From an uncultured Acidobacteriia bacterium (lineage in GTDB: Bacteria > Acidobacteriota > Terriglobia > Bryobacterales > Bryobacteraceae): DNA of 64,000 bases. The position numbers were made by a program, and so were the translations under genes. The notes beneath the pieces were generated by a model. That model searched no databases. It saw only the letters and a list, made by a program, of their open reading frames with translations, and was not told where the DNA came from. The stretch spans positions 24,611 to 88,610 of the forward strand of contig CAIQWJ010000030.1 of the NCBI GenBank assembly GCA_903875575.1, read 5' to 3'. Of this stretch, positions 26,487-35,292 are shown piece by piece; position 1 is the stretch's first letter; every line of letters starts with the position of its first letter.

Positions 26487-27851
26487 TCACCGGGAATAAT
26501 CCTGGATCTCTGTTTTCCCCGCGTCTTTGGCAGACGTTCGGGAGTAGCCACCTGCTGTCAATGCCGAAATTGCGTTGCGGCGCTGGATTTCAGTGGCGTA
26601 AGGCGTAACCGCCAGAACGGTCTGCGGGGCGGGGCAGTTCGATGTCGCGAGCTCCGGGCGGAAGAACGCGTACGACCGGACCTCTTCCTCCGGGACCACG
26701 ACCAGACAGGCTCCGTGACTGACTTCTGCGGAGAGCGCGGCTGCGGCGACGGCCCAATCCTCCTTTGGGGTCGCGAAGAACCGGTAGTCCTGCCACAAAC
26801 AGATTCCTGCGAACAAGAGGCCGATGCCAACGGTCGGGCGGTTGTTTCCACCGACGGTCAGTCTCTCCATGCCCAGGCCTGCCAGGAGCGCCACCGCCGG
26901 AAGCACCCACATGATTTGTCGCGTCGCTACAAAATAACCGAATTTGGCGTCGGCCGCGATGGCAACGACGGTTGGGACGAAGATCAGCAGGAGCAACAGT
27001 GTCGCATTTCGCGACTGGCGGCGGTGGTTCCAGACGGCTGCAAGGAACAGAATTGCCAAAAGTCCCGAACCCCAGTAGCCACCGCCCACCAGCTCCCGAA
27101 ACATCATCAACGGGGTCTTGGCCGAGAAGGAAAAATGCACGCCGGCATCTTCGATGTGACTGGCCCACAGAGATTTGGTCCAGACATACCAGGGGGCGAA
27201 TGAAAGGGCGGCCAGTGCCCCGGCAACCGCGGAAAACAGGGTTGTTCGGAGATCTTTCTGGCAGGCTGCCCAGACGATGTGGGCCAGACCCACGGTTATC
27301 GCATACGGCTGTGTGTAGACGGCCAGCATCAGCGTCAGGCAGTACCCGGCGGCAGTGAGCAGCGCGGGTTCCTTTGCCAGGCGCATGAAAAGATACGTTG
27401 CCAGAGTGGAGAAAAACAGGGCCGGACCGTAGGTCCTCGATTCACAGGCGTAGCGAAGTGTCAGCGGGAAGGCGGCGCAGAGCGTCGCGGCGATCCACGG
27501 TCGTCTCATGCCAAGACGGGCACCAAGGAGCCCTGTCAGGAAGACCGCACCGGCCACAAAAACTGCTGACGGGAAGCGGGCGAGTCGCACCGAATAGCCC
27601 GCCACGCTGAAAATGCTTTGCTGCACCAGATAGCCAAGAGGCGCGGCGCCCGGATGCCGCGTCAACAGGTGAATCAATTGCGAGGGCGTGGTGCCGCGGG
27701 TTTCGATGAGTTGCAGGATTTCATCCAGCCATAGGGGCAGGACTCCGGACAGTACTACGGCCGTTGAGAAGAAAAGCGCGGCGATTCCGAGCGCGCTTCG
27801 GATAGGACGCGAATCTGAAAAGTCCGTTTGCTGCGCGCGGCCGGGAGTCAT
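26487..27851 (-). CDS. Glycosyltransferase, PMT/ArnT-like (GT39-type) membrane protein
   Basis: This 454-residue integral membrane protein has 10-12 hydrophobic segments. The first extracytoplasmic loop carries LPLWLDEILQL, with the acidic pair DE that is catalytic in PMT-type GT39/GT83 enzymes, and a later HPGAAPLGYLVQ motif typical of this family. Such enzymes transfer a sugar from a polyprenyl-phosphate carrier to a protein or lipid outside the membrane. The acceptor is unknown. It is 14 bases downstream of an MsbA-like exporter on the same strand, which would fit an envelope glycolipid function. Confidence 0.78.
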   Translation of the reverse strand: MTPGRAQQTDFSDSRPIRSALGIAALFFSTAVVLSGVLPLWLDEILQLIETRGTTPSQLIHLLTRHPGAAPLGYLVQQSIFSVAGYSVRLARFPSAVFVAGAVFLTGLLGARLGMRRPWIAATLCAAFPLTLRYACESRTYGPALFFSTLATYLFMRLAKEPALLTAAGYCLTLMLAVYTQPYAITVGLAHIVWAACQKDLRTTLFSAVAGALAALSFAPWYVWTKSLWASHIEDAGVHFSFSAKTPLMMFRELVGGGYWGSGLLAILFLAAVWNHRRQSRNATLLLLLIFVPTVVAIAADAKFGYFVATRQIMWVLPAVALLAGLGMERLTVGGNNRPTVGIGLLFAGICLWQDYRFFATPKEDWAVAAAALSAEVSHGACLVVVPEEEVRSYAFFRPELATSNCPAPQTVLAVTPYATEIQRRNAISALTAGGYSRTSAKDAGKTEIQDYSR

Positions 27852-27865
27852 AGGCGCGGTTGGTA

Positions 27866-29758
27866 CTACGTGCGGGGCATGCCACGTGGCGCAGCCGCTT
27901 CAGCCGGCACCTCGTCTTCAGGCACTTTATCACCTTCGCCCGGTGCCAGGAAGAGGTTTTCGTCCAGCGCATGCTGGCGCGTATACATTTCCCAGTAGCG
28001 GCCATGCAGGGCAAAGAGCTCGCCGTGCGTGCCGCGCTCGGTAATCCGTCCGTCTTCCACCACCAGGATTTGATCCGCCCGGCGGATAGTCGACAGACGA
28101 TGCGCAATCACGAAGGTCGTGCGGCCCTTCATCAGATGCGAAAGGCCTTCCTGAATCATGGCCTCCGATTCGGAATCGAGGCTGGAGGTCGCTTCGTCCA
28201 GGATCAGGATACGCGGGTCGGCCAGAATCGCGCGGGCGATGGAGAGCCGCTGGCGCTGTCCGCCGGAGAGTTTCACGCCGCGCTCGCCTACAATCGTGTC
28301 GTACTTGTCGTCCAGTTTCTCCGCGAATTCGTCCACGCGGGCGATCCGGCAGGCTTCGAGGAACTGTTCGTCGGTGGCGTCGGGACGCGCGAAGACGACG
28401 TTATCGCGGATGGTGCCGTCGAACAGGAAGGTTTCCTGGAGCACGACACCTAACTGACTTCGGAAGCTGTAGAGCTGTACTGTGTCGAGGTCCGTGCCAT
28501 CCACGTAGATATGTCCGCCCGTCGGTTTATAGAACGCGCTGATCAGGCCGATGGTGGTGGATTTTCCAGACCCCGAGGGGCCCACGAACGCCGTTACGGT
28601 GCCGGGCTTCGAGGTCAGCGAAATCGCATGGAGTACGTCGTGGTCCGGGTTGTAGGCGAAGGTTACTTTGTCGAACACGACTTCGCCGCGGATGGGCCCC
28701 ATGGCGACGGTCCTGGTCGGATCTTCGTTTTCCGGGCGCTCGGCCATTACCTGTCGCGTACGCTCCAGACCGGCCAGTGCTTCGGAAATCTGAGTGCCGA
28801 TATTAACCACGCTGACGATGGGCGCAATCAGAGTGGCAAGGAAAGCTACGAATTTGAAGTAATCGCCAGGCGTCATGGTGTGAGCCAGCATGGCGTGTGC
28901 ACCCATGTACATGATGATCGAGCCGACAATGCCCATCAGTACAGTGGCCGAAAGCGACATGACTGACATCGCCGTCATACTCTTGCGCACATTGTCGAGC
29001 AGACGCTGCACGCCTTCGCCAAAGACACGGGCCTCGCGTTCTTCCGCGTGGTAGCCCTTGATGACGCGAACTCCGCCCAGCGATTCCGTAAGGCGGCCGG
29101 TCACTTCGGCGTTGATCTTGCCTCGTTCCCGGAAGATGGGGCGAATCGTTTTGAACGCACGGCTGAGGGTAATCCCGAAGGTGAGCATCACGCCCAGCGC
29201 CAGGCAGGTCATGGCCGCATTGATCTGGAGCAACAGGATCAGAGACATGACCGCGGTGAGAACTCCGCCCAGGAAATCCACCAGCCCGGTTCCGATCAGG
29301 TTCCGGATGCCTTCCACATCGCTCATGATGCGGGAAACCATTTGCCCTGTCTTGTTGGCGTCGTAATAAGTCACTGGCAGGCGACCAATATGGTTCTGTA
29401 CCTTGCGACGCAGTTCCGCGATCAGCTTCTGGCCTTCAATGGAAAGCAACTGAGTCAGGACGAATGACGACACGCCCTGAATCGCCGTGGCTCCCAGTAC
29501 CGCCATCGTCAGCGTGGTGAGCATCCCCACTTCGCGTTTGGCGACGACGTTGTCGATCAGATATTTCGTGGAATAGGGCAGCACCAGTCCGCAGACGCGG
29601 CTGACGATGATGAGCAGGAAGCCAAGTGCCAGCAAGCCGCGACGGGGCTTGACCAGTGCCGAGATGTCAGGCCAAAGGTCGCGGAGCCGTTCGGATGCGG
29701 CTTTTTTCGCTGCGGGTGGAGTGTTTCGGCTGCCCGAGCGCCCCTCGCCATGGCCCAT
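27866..29758 (-). CDS. ABC exporter with fused membrane and ATPase domains (MsbA-like)
   Basis: This 630-residue half-transporter has an N-terminal six-helix membrane domain (about 35-320) and a C-terminal ATPase: Walker A GPSGSGKSTT, Q-loop VLQETFLFDGTIRDN, signature LSGGQRQRLSIARAIL, Walker B ILILDEATSSLD and H-loop IAHRLST. It is of the lipid-flippase/multidrug type, working as a homodimer. I chose ATG 29758 with an AGGCGG sequence before it; TTG 29776 would add six residues. An acidic Pro/Glu-rich C-terminal tail of about 25 residues (GEGDKVPEDEVPAEAAAP) is an unusual addition. A downstream glycosyltransferase gene hints at lipid-linked substrates. Confidence 0.9.
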   Translation of the reverse strand: MGHGEGRSGSRNTPPAAKKAASERLRDLWPDISALVKPRRGLLALGFLLIIVSRVCGLVLPYSTKYLIDNVVAKREVGMLTTLTMAVLGATAIQGVSSFVLTQLLSIEGQKLIAELRRKVQNHIGRLPVTYYDANKTGQMVSRIMSDVEGIRNLIGTGLVDFLGGVLTAVMSLILLLQINAAMTCLALGVMLTFGITLSRAFKTIRPIFRERGKINAEVTGRLTESLGGVRVIKGYHAEEREARVFGEGVQRLLDNVRKSMTAMSVMSLSATVLMGIVGSIIMYMGAHAMLAHTMTPGDYFKFVAFLATLIAPIVSVVNIGTQISEALAGLERTRQVMAERPENEDPTRTVAMGPIRGEVVFDKVTFAYNPDHDVLHAISLTSKPGTVTAFVGPSGSGKSTTIGLISAFYKPTGGHIYVDGTDLDTVQLYSFRSQLGVVLQETFLFDGTIRDNVVFARPDATDEQFLEACRIARVDEFAEKLDDKYDTIVGERGVKLSGGQRQRLSIARAILADPRILILDEATSSLDSESEAMIQEGLSHLMKGRTTFVIAHRLSTIRRADQILVVEDGRITERGTHGELFALHGRYWEMYTRQHALDENLFLAPGEGDKVPEDEVPAEAAAPRGMPRT

Positions 29759-29779
29759 GCCGCCTGAGAGTCGCAAGCT

Positions 29780-30892
29780 TTACTGACCGCCGCCGATCCA
29801 GTAGCCCGGCCGCGTGGTGCAGACGTATTCGGGATTCCGGTCGATCTGGACGACGATCGTGTGATAGCCGCCCTCGTCCCCGTTGGTCGGAGTATACGAA
29901 ATCATGTACTGACTGTGAACCTGCTGGCTGATCTTCTGGATGGCGCTTTCGAGGCCCTTCTGACGGAAGAAGACCATTTCCGCACCGCCGGTGGCGCGCG
30001 CAAACTGCGTGGAGGGGTCTTTGATGAACAGGCCCTTGGCGTCAATGAAGATTTCTTTAAGGACCGGGATAAACTGCGCCCGGTTGCCCATGCCGTACTG
30101 CTGTTCCACTGTGGTAGGTGTGCTCGCCATCCCCATCGGGAAGTTTTGTGCAGCAATGTCGACTGCCATGGGACGCGGTGCGTCCTGTTTTTCGTTGAGG
30201 CGAACGCTGAACTGCGAAATGTCCACGGAATAGATTTGGACATTGGTCAGGGTGGCGTTGATCAGGACTTCCTTCAGCCGCGCCTCGCTGCCTTCATCGC
30301 GGGTTTCGCTGACCAGCAGGATGACTCTCCGGTTCGATTTCGGCCGCTTGCTCAGCATGTAGACGCCGCGTTCAACAGCGTCAATGATCCGGGTCCCGGA
30401 ACTGCCGGCGTGGATATTCTGGATGGCAACTTTGATCTTGTCGTTGTCGGTGGTGAAATCCTGTGGAACCTGAATCCGGCCGTCGAAGGCGACAATCGCG
30501 GCCTCGCCCTGGCGGCCGGTGATTTGCGTCAAGAGGATGCCCATCTTCTGGAGTTGAGGCAGAACACCTTCCACTCTGGATGACTTTTCGATGGCGACAA
30601 CCAGGGAGATCGGGTCAAACGCCGAATCCACGTGGATGTTTTGCTCTTTGCCGTTGTCCCAGAGGTGAAACTGGGCGGGCTGCAGGCCGTCGATAATATT
30701 GCCGCTCTTATCCGTTACCAGTACCGGTGCCACCAGTGTGGTCAAGTGCGTTACGAACTTCGTAATCGGATCACCGATGGTGGGCGCGTCTGCCGCAGTC
30801 TGCGCTTTCGTCGTTGCCACGAAAACCGCCGCGAGGCAGCCAACACCCACGGTCAGGCCGAGAAGACTTTGACGAACTGTACTGAACTTCAT
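29780..30892 (-). CDS. Secreted VWFA-related protein (acidobacterial type)
   Basis: This 370-residue protein starts at ATG 30892, behind GGAGAAAGG, and has a signal peptide of about 30 residues (LTVGVGCLAAVFVATTKAQTA). The domain pattern VAPVLVTDKSGNIIDGLQPAQFHLWDNGKEQNI, followed by a von Willebrand A-like fold, matches the VWFA-related acidobacterial family. The metal-site region reads VVAIEKSSRV rather than the canonical DxSxS. Three more members are encoded at 46355-51908. It is one base from the MoaB-like gene stop (TGATATG) and 21 bases before the MsbA-like start. Function unknown; a surface adhesion or complex-assembly role is often assumed for VWA proteins. Confidence 0.8.
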   Translation of the reverse strand: MKFSTVRQSLLGLTVGVGCLAAVFVATTKAQTAADAPTIGDPITKFVTHLTTLVAPVLVTDKSGNIIDGLQPAQFHLWDNGKEQNIHVDSAFDPISLVVAIEKSSRVEGVLPQLQKMGILLTQITGRQGEAAIVAFDGRIQVPQDFTTDNDKIKVAIQNIHAGSSGTRIIDAVERGVYMLSKRPKSNRRVILLVSETRDEGSEARLKEVLINATLTNVQIYSVDISQFSVRLNEKQDAPRPMAVDIAAQNFPMGMASTPTTVEQQYGMGNRAQFIPVLKEIFIDAKGLFIKDPSTQFARATGGAEMVFFRQKGLESAIQKISQQVHSQYMISYTPTNGDEGGYHTIVVQIDRNPEYVCTTRPGYWIGGGQ

Positions 30893-30893
30893 A

Positions 30894-31430
30894 TCAATCG
30901 CGCCTTTCTCCGCTCTGCGGAGCAACAACTGTCGGAGCCACGTGTGCCGTGCGCCCGTTCAATAAGTCATGCACGTGCGGTACCAATTCCAAAATAGCAC
31001 CAAGTGACTCCAACGCGCCTTTCGGAGAGCCGGGCAGTGTCACAATCAGGACCGTACCCGCCACCCCCGCCATGCCACGCGACAGGCTGGCCATCGGCGT
31101 GGAAAGGCGCCCCACCTGACGCATCAGTTCGCCGAAACCGGGGATCTCACGGTCGATGACATCTCGCACCGCTTCTGGCGTGATATCGCGGGGCGCAACT
31201 CCTGTCCCTCCGGTAGTAAATACGACGTCGGCCAGCCGGTTGTTCGCGACGTTCCTCAGCCAGACGGCGATCTGATCGCGTTCGTCCGGCAGGACGGTAG
31301 GCGGGGAGGCGGTGAAGCCTGCGGCGCGCAGCTTTTCGACCAGGGCCGGGCCGGAGGTGTCAACGCGGGTGCCTTCGTGAGCGCGGTCGCTCACCGTCAG
31401 TACAGCCGCGCGGATGCCTGATTTACTCAA
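30894..31430 (-). CDS. moaB: MogA/MoaB-type molybdenum cofactor biosynthesis protein
   Basis: This 178-residue enzyme adenylylates molybdopterin before molybdate insertion. Family motifs are present: [29 protein letters not shown] and [11 protein letters not shown]. It starts at TTG 31430, which overlaps the moaC stop as TTGA. The name moaB is used for the family; assignment to MogA or MoaB function cannot be made from sequence alone. It is the third gene of a moeA-moaC-moaB unit with overlapping or near-overlapping ends. A C-terminal [19 protein letters not shown] tail of about 18 residues extends beyond the core. Confidence 0.88.
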   Translation of the reverse strand: MSKSGIRAAVLTVSDRAHEGTRVDTSGPALVEKLRAAGFTASPPTVLPDERDQIAVWLRNVANNRLADVVFTTGGTGVAPRDITPEAVRDVIDREIPGFGELMRQVGRLSTPMASLSRGMAGVAGTVLIVTLPGSPKGALESLGAILELVPHVHDLLNGRTAHVAPTVVAPQSGERRD

Positions 31431-31888
31431 CGTCGGAAATCTCCGCTCTTGCCGCCAGTCTTCTCCAGCAGCCAGATATCCTGGATCTCAATCCGTTTAT
31501 CCAGTGCTTTGGTCATGTCGTAGATCGTGAGAGCCGCAACAGACGCCGCAGTCAGCGCTTCCATCTCCACTCCCGTCTGCGCCATGGTAGTGGCAGAGGC
31601 AATCACACGGATGCCGTCGGCTTCCACCATCAGCGCCACGTCGGCGTGCGAGAGGGGCAGCGAATGGCAGAGCGGGATGAGTTCCGACGTCCGTTTGGCC
31701 GCCTGAATGCCTGCGATACGAGCAACTGCCAGGGGATCGCCCTTGGGATTGGAGGAGAGAGACGCGAGAACCTCAGAACTCATTCGCACGAAAGCGTGTG
31801 CCCGGGCTGTGCGTTTTGTGGAGCCTTTGGCGCTGACGTCCACCATGCGGGCTTCGCCGGAATCGTCGAAATGGGATAGTTTGCTCAT
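31427..31888 (-). CDS. moaC: Cyclic pyranopterin monophosphate synthase
   Basis: This 153-residue enzyme converts the MoaA product into cyclic pyranopterin monophosphate, the first committed intermediate of the molybdenum cofactor. The start ATG 31888 gives the expected [21 protein letters not shown] beginning, with characteristic [14 protein letters not shown] and [22 protein letters not shown] segments. The start codon overlaps the moeA stop by 4 bases. MoaA itself is not in this window. An upstream extension in frame has no family character, so the longer ORF is rejected. Confidence 0.94.
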   Translation of the reverse strand: MSKLSHFDDSGEARMVDVSAKGSTKRTARAHAFVRMSSEVLASLSSNPKGDPLAVARIAGIQAAKRTSELIPLCHSLPLSHADVALMVEADGIRVIASATTMAQTGVEMEALTAASVAALTIYDMTKALDKRIEIQDIWLLEKTGGKSGDFRR

Positions 31889-33075
31889 TTGAATAAAATG
31901 GGAATCAGTTCGCCCTGCGCGTAATCGCCCTTTTCCGAATCTGCCACGAGCCAGGCGTTGGCCCGGCAGAGCGCCGGAATATCGGCCGAGCCCTTCGACG
32001 CCACAGGTGTGACTTCCGCGCAACGCACTTCGGCCGGCAGAAAGCGGGTCAGGCCGGGCCGATGGCTGAAGGGTCGGGTCAGTCGGGCGAGGGCGAGGTT
32101 CAGGGGAGCGTCGGTCGCGCCGGATAGCAGGTCGATAGCGGCGCGGGCGAAGATTTCGAAAGTTACCATCGTGGATGCCGGGTTGCCTGGCAGGCCGAAG
32201 AAGAACTTCTGTGCGGCGCGTCCGAAGACGACAGGCTGACCCGGCTGGATCAACGCCCGATCGAAATAGAAAGTTGCACCGAGTTCGGCCACCACGGGTT
32301 CCACCACATCGTATTTTCCTGCTGAAACGCCGCCGCTGAGTAACAGGAGGTCGGCGGTGAGGCCTTCTTTGATGAGTGTTCGCGTATGTTCGATGGTGTC
32401 TCGTGCGACCGGCAGAATCCAGGGGATTCCGCCCGCCCGTTCCACCTGCGCGGCCAGCGCGTAGGCGTTGGAATTGCGGATCTGGCTTTCGCGGGGGACC
32501 TCGCTCACGTCGACAATTTCGTCGCCGGTCGACAGAATGGCCACTCGTGGACGCGTGAATACGTTCACGGTACCCTGCCCGACGGAAGCGAGGCAGGCGA
32601 TGGCGGTGTAGTCGATTCTGGAGCCGCGTTCGAGGACAACAGTGCCTGCGGTTGCCTCGCAGCCGCGCGCTGAGATGTTCGAGCCTGAATCGGCGGAGCG
32701 GTCTGTGGAGACAGTCCCGTCGTCGTGGCGAACGCAGTGTTCCACCATGACGACGGCGTCGGCACCGGCGGGAACCGGTGCGCCCGTCATGATTTCGACA
32801 GCCTCTCCGGCCTGCACTGTACCTGAGAAGGTCCGCCCGGCGCGCACCTCGCCGATAATTCGAAGCCGTCCAGGGATATCGACGGCGCGAACGGCAAAAC
32901 CGTCGCGCATGGAGCGGGGAAAGGGAGGTGCGTCGCGGTCGGCGAGGATGTCTTCCGCGAGGACTCGCCCGGTGGCGGCGCGAAGTTCGATGGTTTCGAC
33001 AGCAGGAACCGTCGCCGCCGCGCGAAGTTCGCGCAGGACCGTGGTACGCGCTTCGATAAAGCTCAGAGCCGGCAC
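31885..33075 (-). CDS. moeA: Molybdopterin molybdenumtransferase
   Basis: This 396-residue enzyme inserts molybdenum into molybdopterin. Starting at GTG 33075, it has the MoeA domain order: an N-terminal region with [18 protein letters not shown], a beta domain with [24 protein letters not shown], the molybdopterin-binding domain with [10 protein letters not shown] and [17 protein letters not shown], and [14 protein letters not shown] near the C-terminus. It is the first gene of the Moco unit, followed by moaC and moaB with overlapping ends. A 36-base gap separates it from the DUF3592-like gene upstream. Confidence 0.95.
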   Translation of the reverse strand: MPALSFIEARTTVLRELRAAATVPAVETIELRAATGRVLAEDILADRDAPPFPRSMRDGFAVRAVDIPGRLRIIGEVRAGRTFSGTVQAGEAVEIMTGAPVPAGADAVVMVEHCVRHDDGTVSTDRSADSGSNISARGCEATAGTVVLERGSRIDYTAIACLASVGQGTVNVFTRPRVAILSTGDEIVDVSEVPRESQIRNSNAYALAAQVERAGGIPWILPVARDTIEHTRTLIKEGLTADLLLLSGGVSAGKYDVVEPVVAELGATFYFDRALIQPGQPVVFGRAAQKFFFGLPGNPASTMVTFEIFARAAIDLLSGATDAPLNLALARLTRPFSHRPGLTRFLPAEVRCAEVTPVASKGSADIPALCRANAWLVADSEKGDYAQGELIPILFK

Positions 33076-33111
33076 AGCTTCAAGTGTAGCGTCATGCGAT
33101 TGGGAGTAATC

Positions 33112-33480
33112 TCAACGCATCAGATACTCGCGTTGGGTGGAACGTCGATAGATTTGGTCCCGATCGCGAGCAATGGAATTGGTCGGGTCACTGGGGTCGA
33201 AACGGACCACGAGTTGTTCGGTTGCTTTGGCCGTCGCGGCATAGTTCCTTGCGGATTTTCGCCAGAAGAAGGGCCTTTCGTCGGTGCTGGTGCGACGAGA
33301 TCCATCGACGTTAAAGGCGTAGACAACTTCGGCGACAGGGTAAATCGAGTCGTTGTCCCTTGCGCTCAGAAGCTGTCCCTCCGTTTTCGGCCACTTCTCA
33401 CTGCGGCGCTCACGGAGGAACCAAAGCAATCTTCGGGCAAGGTACACAACTATTTCATCGATGTACCACCCGAGCATCAA
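33112..33480 (-). CDS. Small protein with DUF3592-like features
   Basis: This 122-residue protein has an N-terminal amphipathic or membrane-anchoring helix (about 5-25) and a C-terminal domain in which segments WPKTEGQLLSAR, AEVVYAFNVDGSRRTS and ATEQLVVRFDPSDPTNSIA match the pattern of DUF3592 proteins, which mostly act in the envelope and have no defined reaction. It starts directly after the quinoprotein stop on the same strand. The assignment is tentative; the domain resemblance rests on spacing of the conserved G, Y and P-D-P positions. Confidence 0.55.
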   Translation of the reverse strand: MMLGWYIDEIVVYLARRLLWFLRERRSEKWPKTEGQLLSARDNDSIYPVAEVVYAFNVDGSRRTSTDERPFFWRKSARNYAATAKATEQLVVRFDPSDPTNSIARDRDQIYRRSTQREYLMR

Positions 33481-35262
33481 TTACCGACCGCCGGACGCCG
33501 CCGCGCCACCACGCCCGCCCCTGCCTGAGCCGCCCGCCCCGCCGCGTCCCGCTGCCGCAGGTTGCCGTAACGGCGGTTCCGTAGGAGTCGCCAACTGGGG
33601 CAACGCCCCGCCAATCTTGAATGCCCAGAGATTGTCGCCGTGCTGCGACAGGTTAAACGAACTGCCGCCGGAAAGGATCGCCACGTACTGCTCTCCGTTG
33701 ATCTCATAGGTAACCGCTGGTGCATCGGCCCCGGCACCCGTCTGGAACGACCACAGTTCATTTCCGTTTTTGATGTCATACGCCACCAGGCGACCATCCG
33801 GATCGCCGTGGAACATCAGCCCGGAGGCCGTGCTCAGCAGTCCGCTGCCGGCCGCTATGGGGAATTTAGTCTTCTTCTGCCACACGATCTTATTCGTTGT
33901 CGGATCAATCGCTGTCAGCGTTCCCGAACGCGGTTCGTTAGGCGGGCGCACAAAGCCGCCGTTCAGGGTGAACTGCGAATTCGTAATCGCGCCCGGGACA
34001 TAAATCAGGTGTGTCAGCGGACTGTAGGTCATCGGTGCCCAGGAAATCCCGCCCAAGGTGCCCGGAGCCACCACAACACCTTCCTCCCAATACGCGCCGA
34101 AGACGCAGGCGCTCTTCATTCCAGGCGCAACGCTGTCCGGCTCCGGACAGGTCGGCACAAAGGAGTCGCCAATCGGATACGGCTGTGTCTTCGCCGTCTT
34201 CATCTCCGCTTGCTGCGGCACTGCTCTCTCTTCGATGCCCACCAGCGGCGTGCCGTTTGTGCGATCCAGGATGTAGAGAAAACCGGTCTTGCCACCGTGG
34301 ATGAGCGCCTTGCGGGTTCTACCCTGAAACTGGATATCAGCCAGTACCGGCGAAGCCGCGTTGTCGTAATCCCAGATGTCGTGGTGGACTTCCTGGTAAT
34401 GCCACTTCCGTTCGCCTGTCTTCAGATCCAGCGCCACAATAGACGCGGTGAAGAGATTATCGCCGCCGCGCTTGGTGGCATCGAAGTCCGGCCACGCGTT
34501 GCCCACGGGCACGTAGATCATGCCGAGCTCGGGGTCAATCGCCGATGCGGTCCAGATGGGGCCGCCGCCGTGATCCCACGAATCGCCTTCCCATGTCTCA
34601 CGGCCGTATTCGCCAGGTCCCGGAATAGTCCAAAAGCCCCAGACCTGTTTGCCTGTCTTCGCATCGAACGCACCCATGAAACCGCGAATGCCACCCTCGC
34701 CGCCGGAGACACCCATGTAAACGAGGCCGTCGTAATAAAGCGCCGGTGCCACTGTTGTGCCGCGATCCCCGACTTTGGTGGTCCACACCAGTGCGCCCGT
34801 CTTCTGGTCGAGAGCGATCAGATTGTTGCCGCCGCCGCTGGAAAAAACCTTGCCTTCCGCTGCCACCACGCCGCGGTTCGTGCCGCCGCGTCCGCCGCCG
34901 CCCTGGGCCGACGGCTGGTACTTCCACTGGATCGCGCCGGTTGCGGCATCAAGCGCCAGAATGGTCCCCGCAGCACCGGGAACATACATCGAACTGCCCA
35001 CCACCACGGGTGTCCCTTCCAGATTGGAACCGACCGCGCCATCGGCAATGTGTGTCATCCACGCACCGCCGAGCTTTCCGATATTTGCCGGCGTAATCCC
35101 CGTCAGCGAGGAGTGACGCTGATTACCCAGATTGCCGCCGACGACGGGGAACTCCTTCGATGGAATGGCGCGCCAATCCGCCGAGGCCGCAGGACGCCCG
35201 GGAGCCTGAGCAAAGGCGACCGCGCAGCAGATGGCGGTGAAGACAGCAAAACGGATAGACAT
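33481..35262 (-). CDS. PQQ-binding-like beta-propeller quinoprotein (secreted)
   Basis: This 593-residue protein starts at ATG 35262 with a signal peptide (about 1-18, AVAFAQA). It has repeated tryptophan-docking motifs of PQQ beta-propeller dehydrogenases, visible as ALDAATGAIQWKYQP, ALDQKTGALVWTTKVGD, AFDAKTGKQVWGFW and ALDLKTGERKWHYQ. Such enzymes oxidise alcohols or sugars in the periplasm with PQQ. No heme c motif is present, so electrons would leave through a separate cytochrome. The C-terminal 40 residues are Gly/Arg/Ala-rich (AGRGGAGGSGRGGRGG), very like the tail of the protein at 22775. No PQQ synthesis genes are adjacent. Confidence 0.88.
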   Translation of the reverse strand: MSIRFAVFTAICCAVAFAQAPGRPAASADWRAIPSKEFPVVGGNLGNQRHSSLTGITPANIGKLGGAWMTHIADGAVGSNLEGTPVVVGSSMYVPGAAGTILALDAATGAIQWKYQPSAQGGGGRGGTNRGVVAAEGKVFSSGGGNNLIALDQKTGALVWTTKVGDRGTTVAPALYYDGLVYMGVSGGEGGIRGFMGAFDAKTGKQVWGFWTIPGPGEYGRETWEGDSWDHGGGPIWTASAIDPELGMIYVPVGNAWPDFDATKRGGDNLFTASIVALDLKTGERKWHYQEVHHDIWDYDNAASPVLADIQFQGRTRKALIHGGKTGFLYILDRTNGTPLVGIEERAVPQQAEMKTAKTQPYPIGDSFVPTCPEPDSVAPGMKSACVFGAYWEEGVVVAPGTLGGISWAPMTYSPLTHLIYVPGAITNSQFTLNGGFVRPPNEPRSGTLTAIDPTTNKIVWQKKTKFPIAAGSGLLSTASGLMFHGDPDGRLVAYDIKNGNELWSFQTGAGADAPAVTYEINGEQYVAILSGGSSFNLSQHGDNLWAFKIGGALPQLATPTEPPLRQPAAAGRGGAGGSGRGGRGGAAASGGR

Positions 35263-35292
35263 GACCCAACGATGTTATAACAGGTTTCGCAG

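Noticed and set aside
33640..35280. Long plus-strand ORF of 546 codons opposite the quinoprotein gene
   Set aside because: It mirrors the whole quinoprotein on the other strand, has Arg/His-rich composition and no domain. The quinoprotein has clear beta-propeller motifs, so this is a shadow caused by GC-biased codon use.
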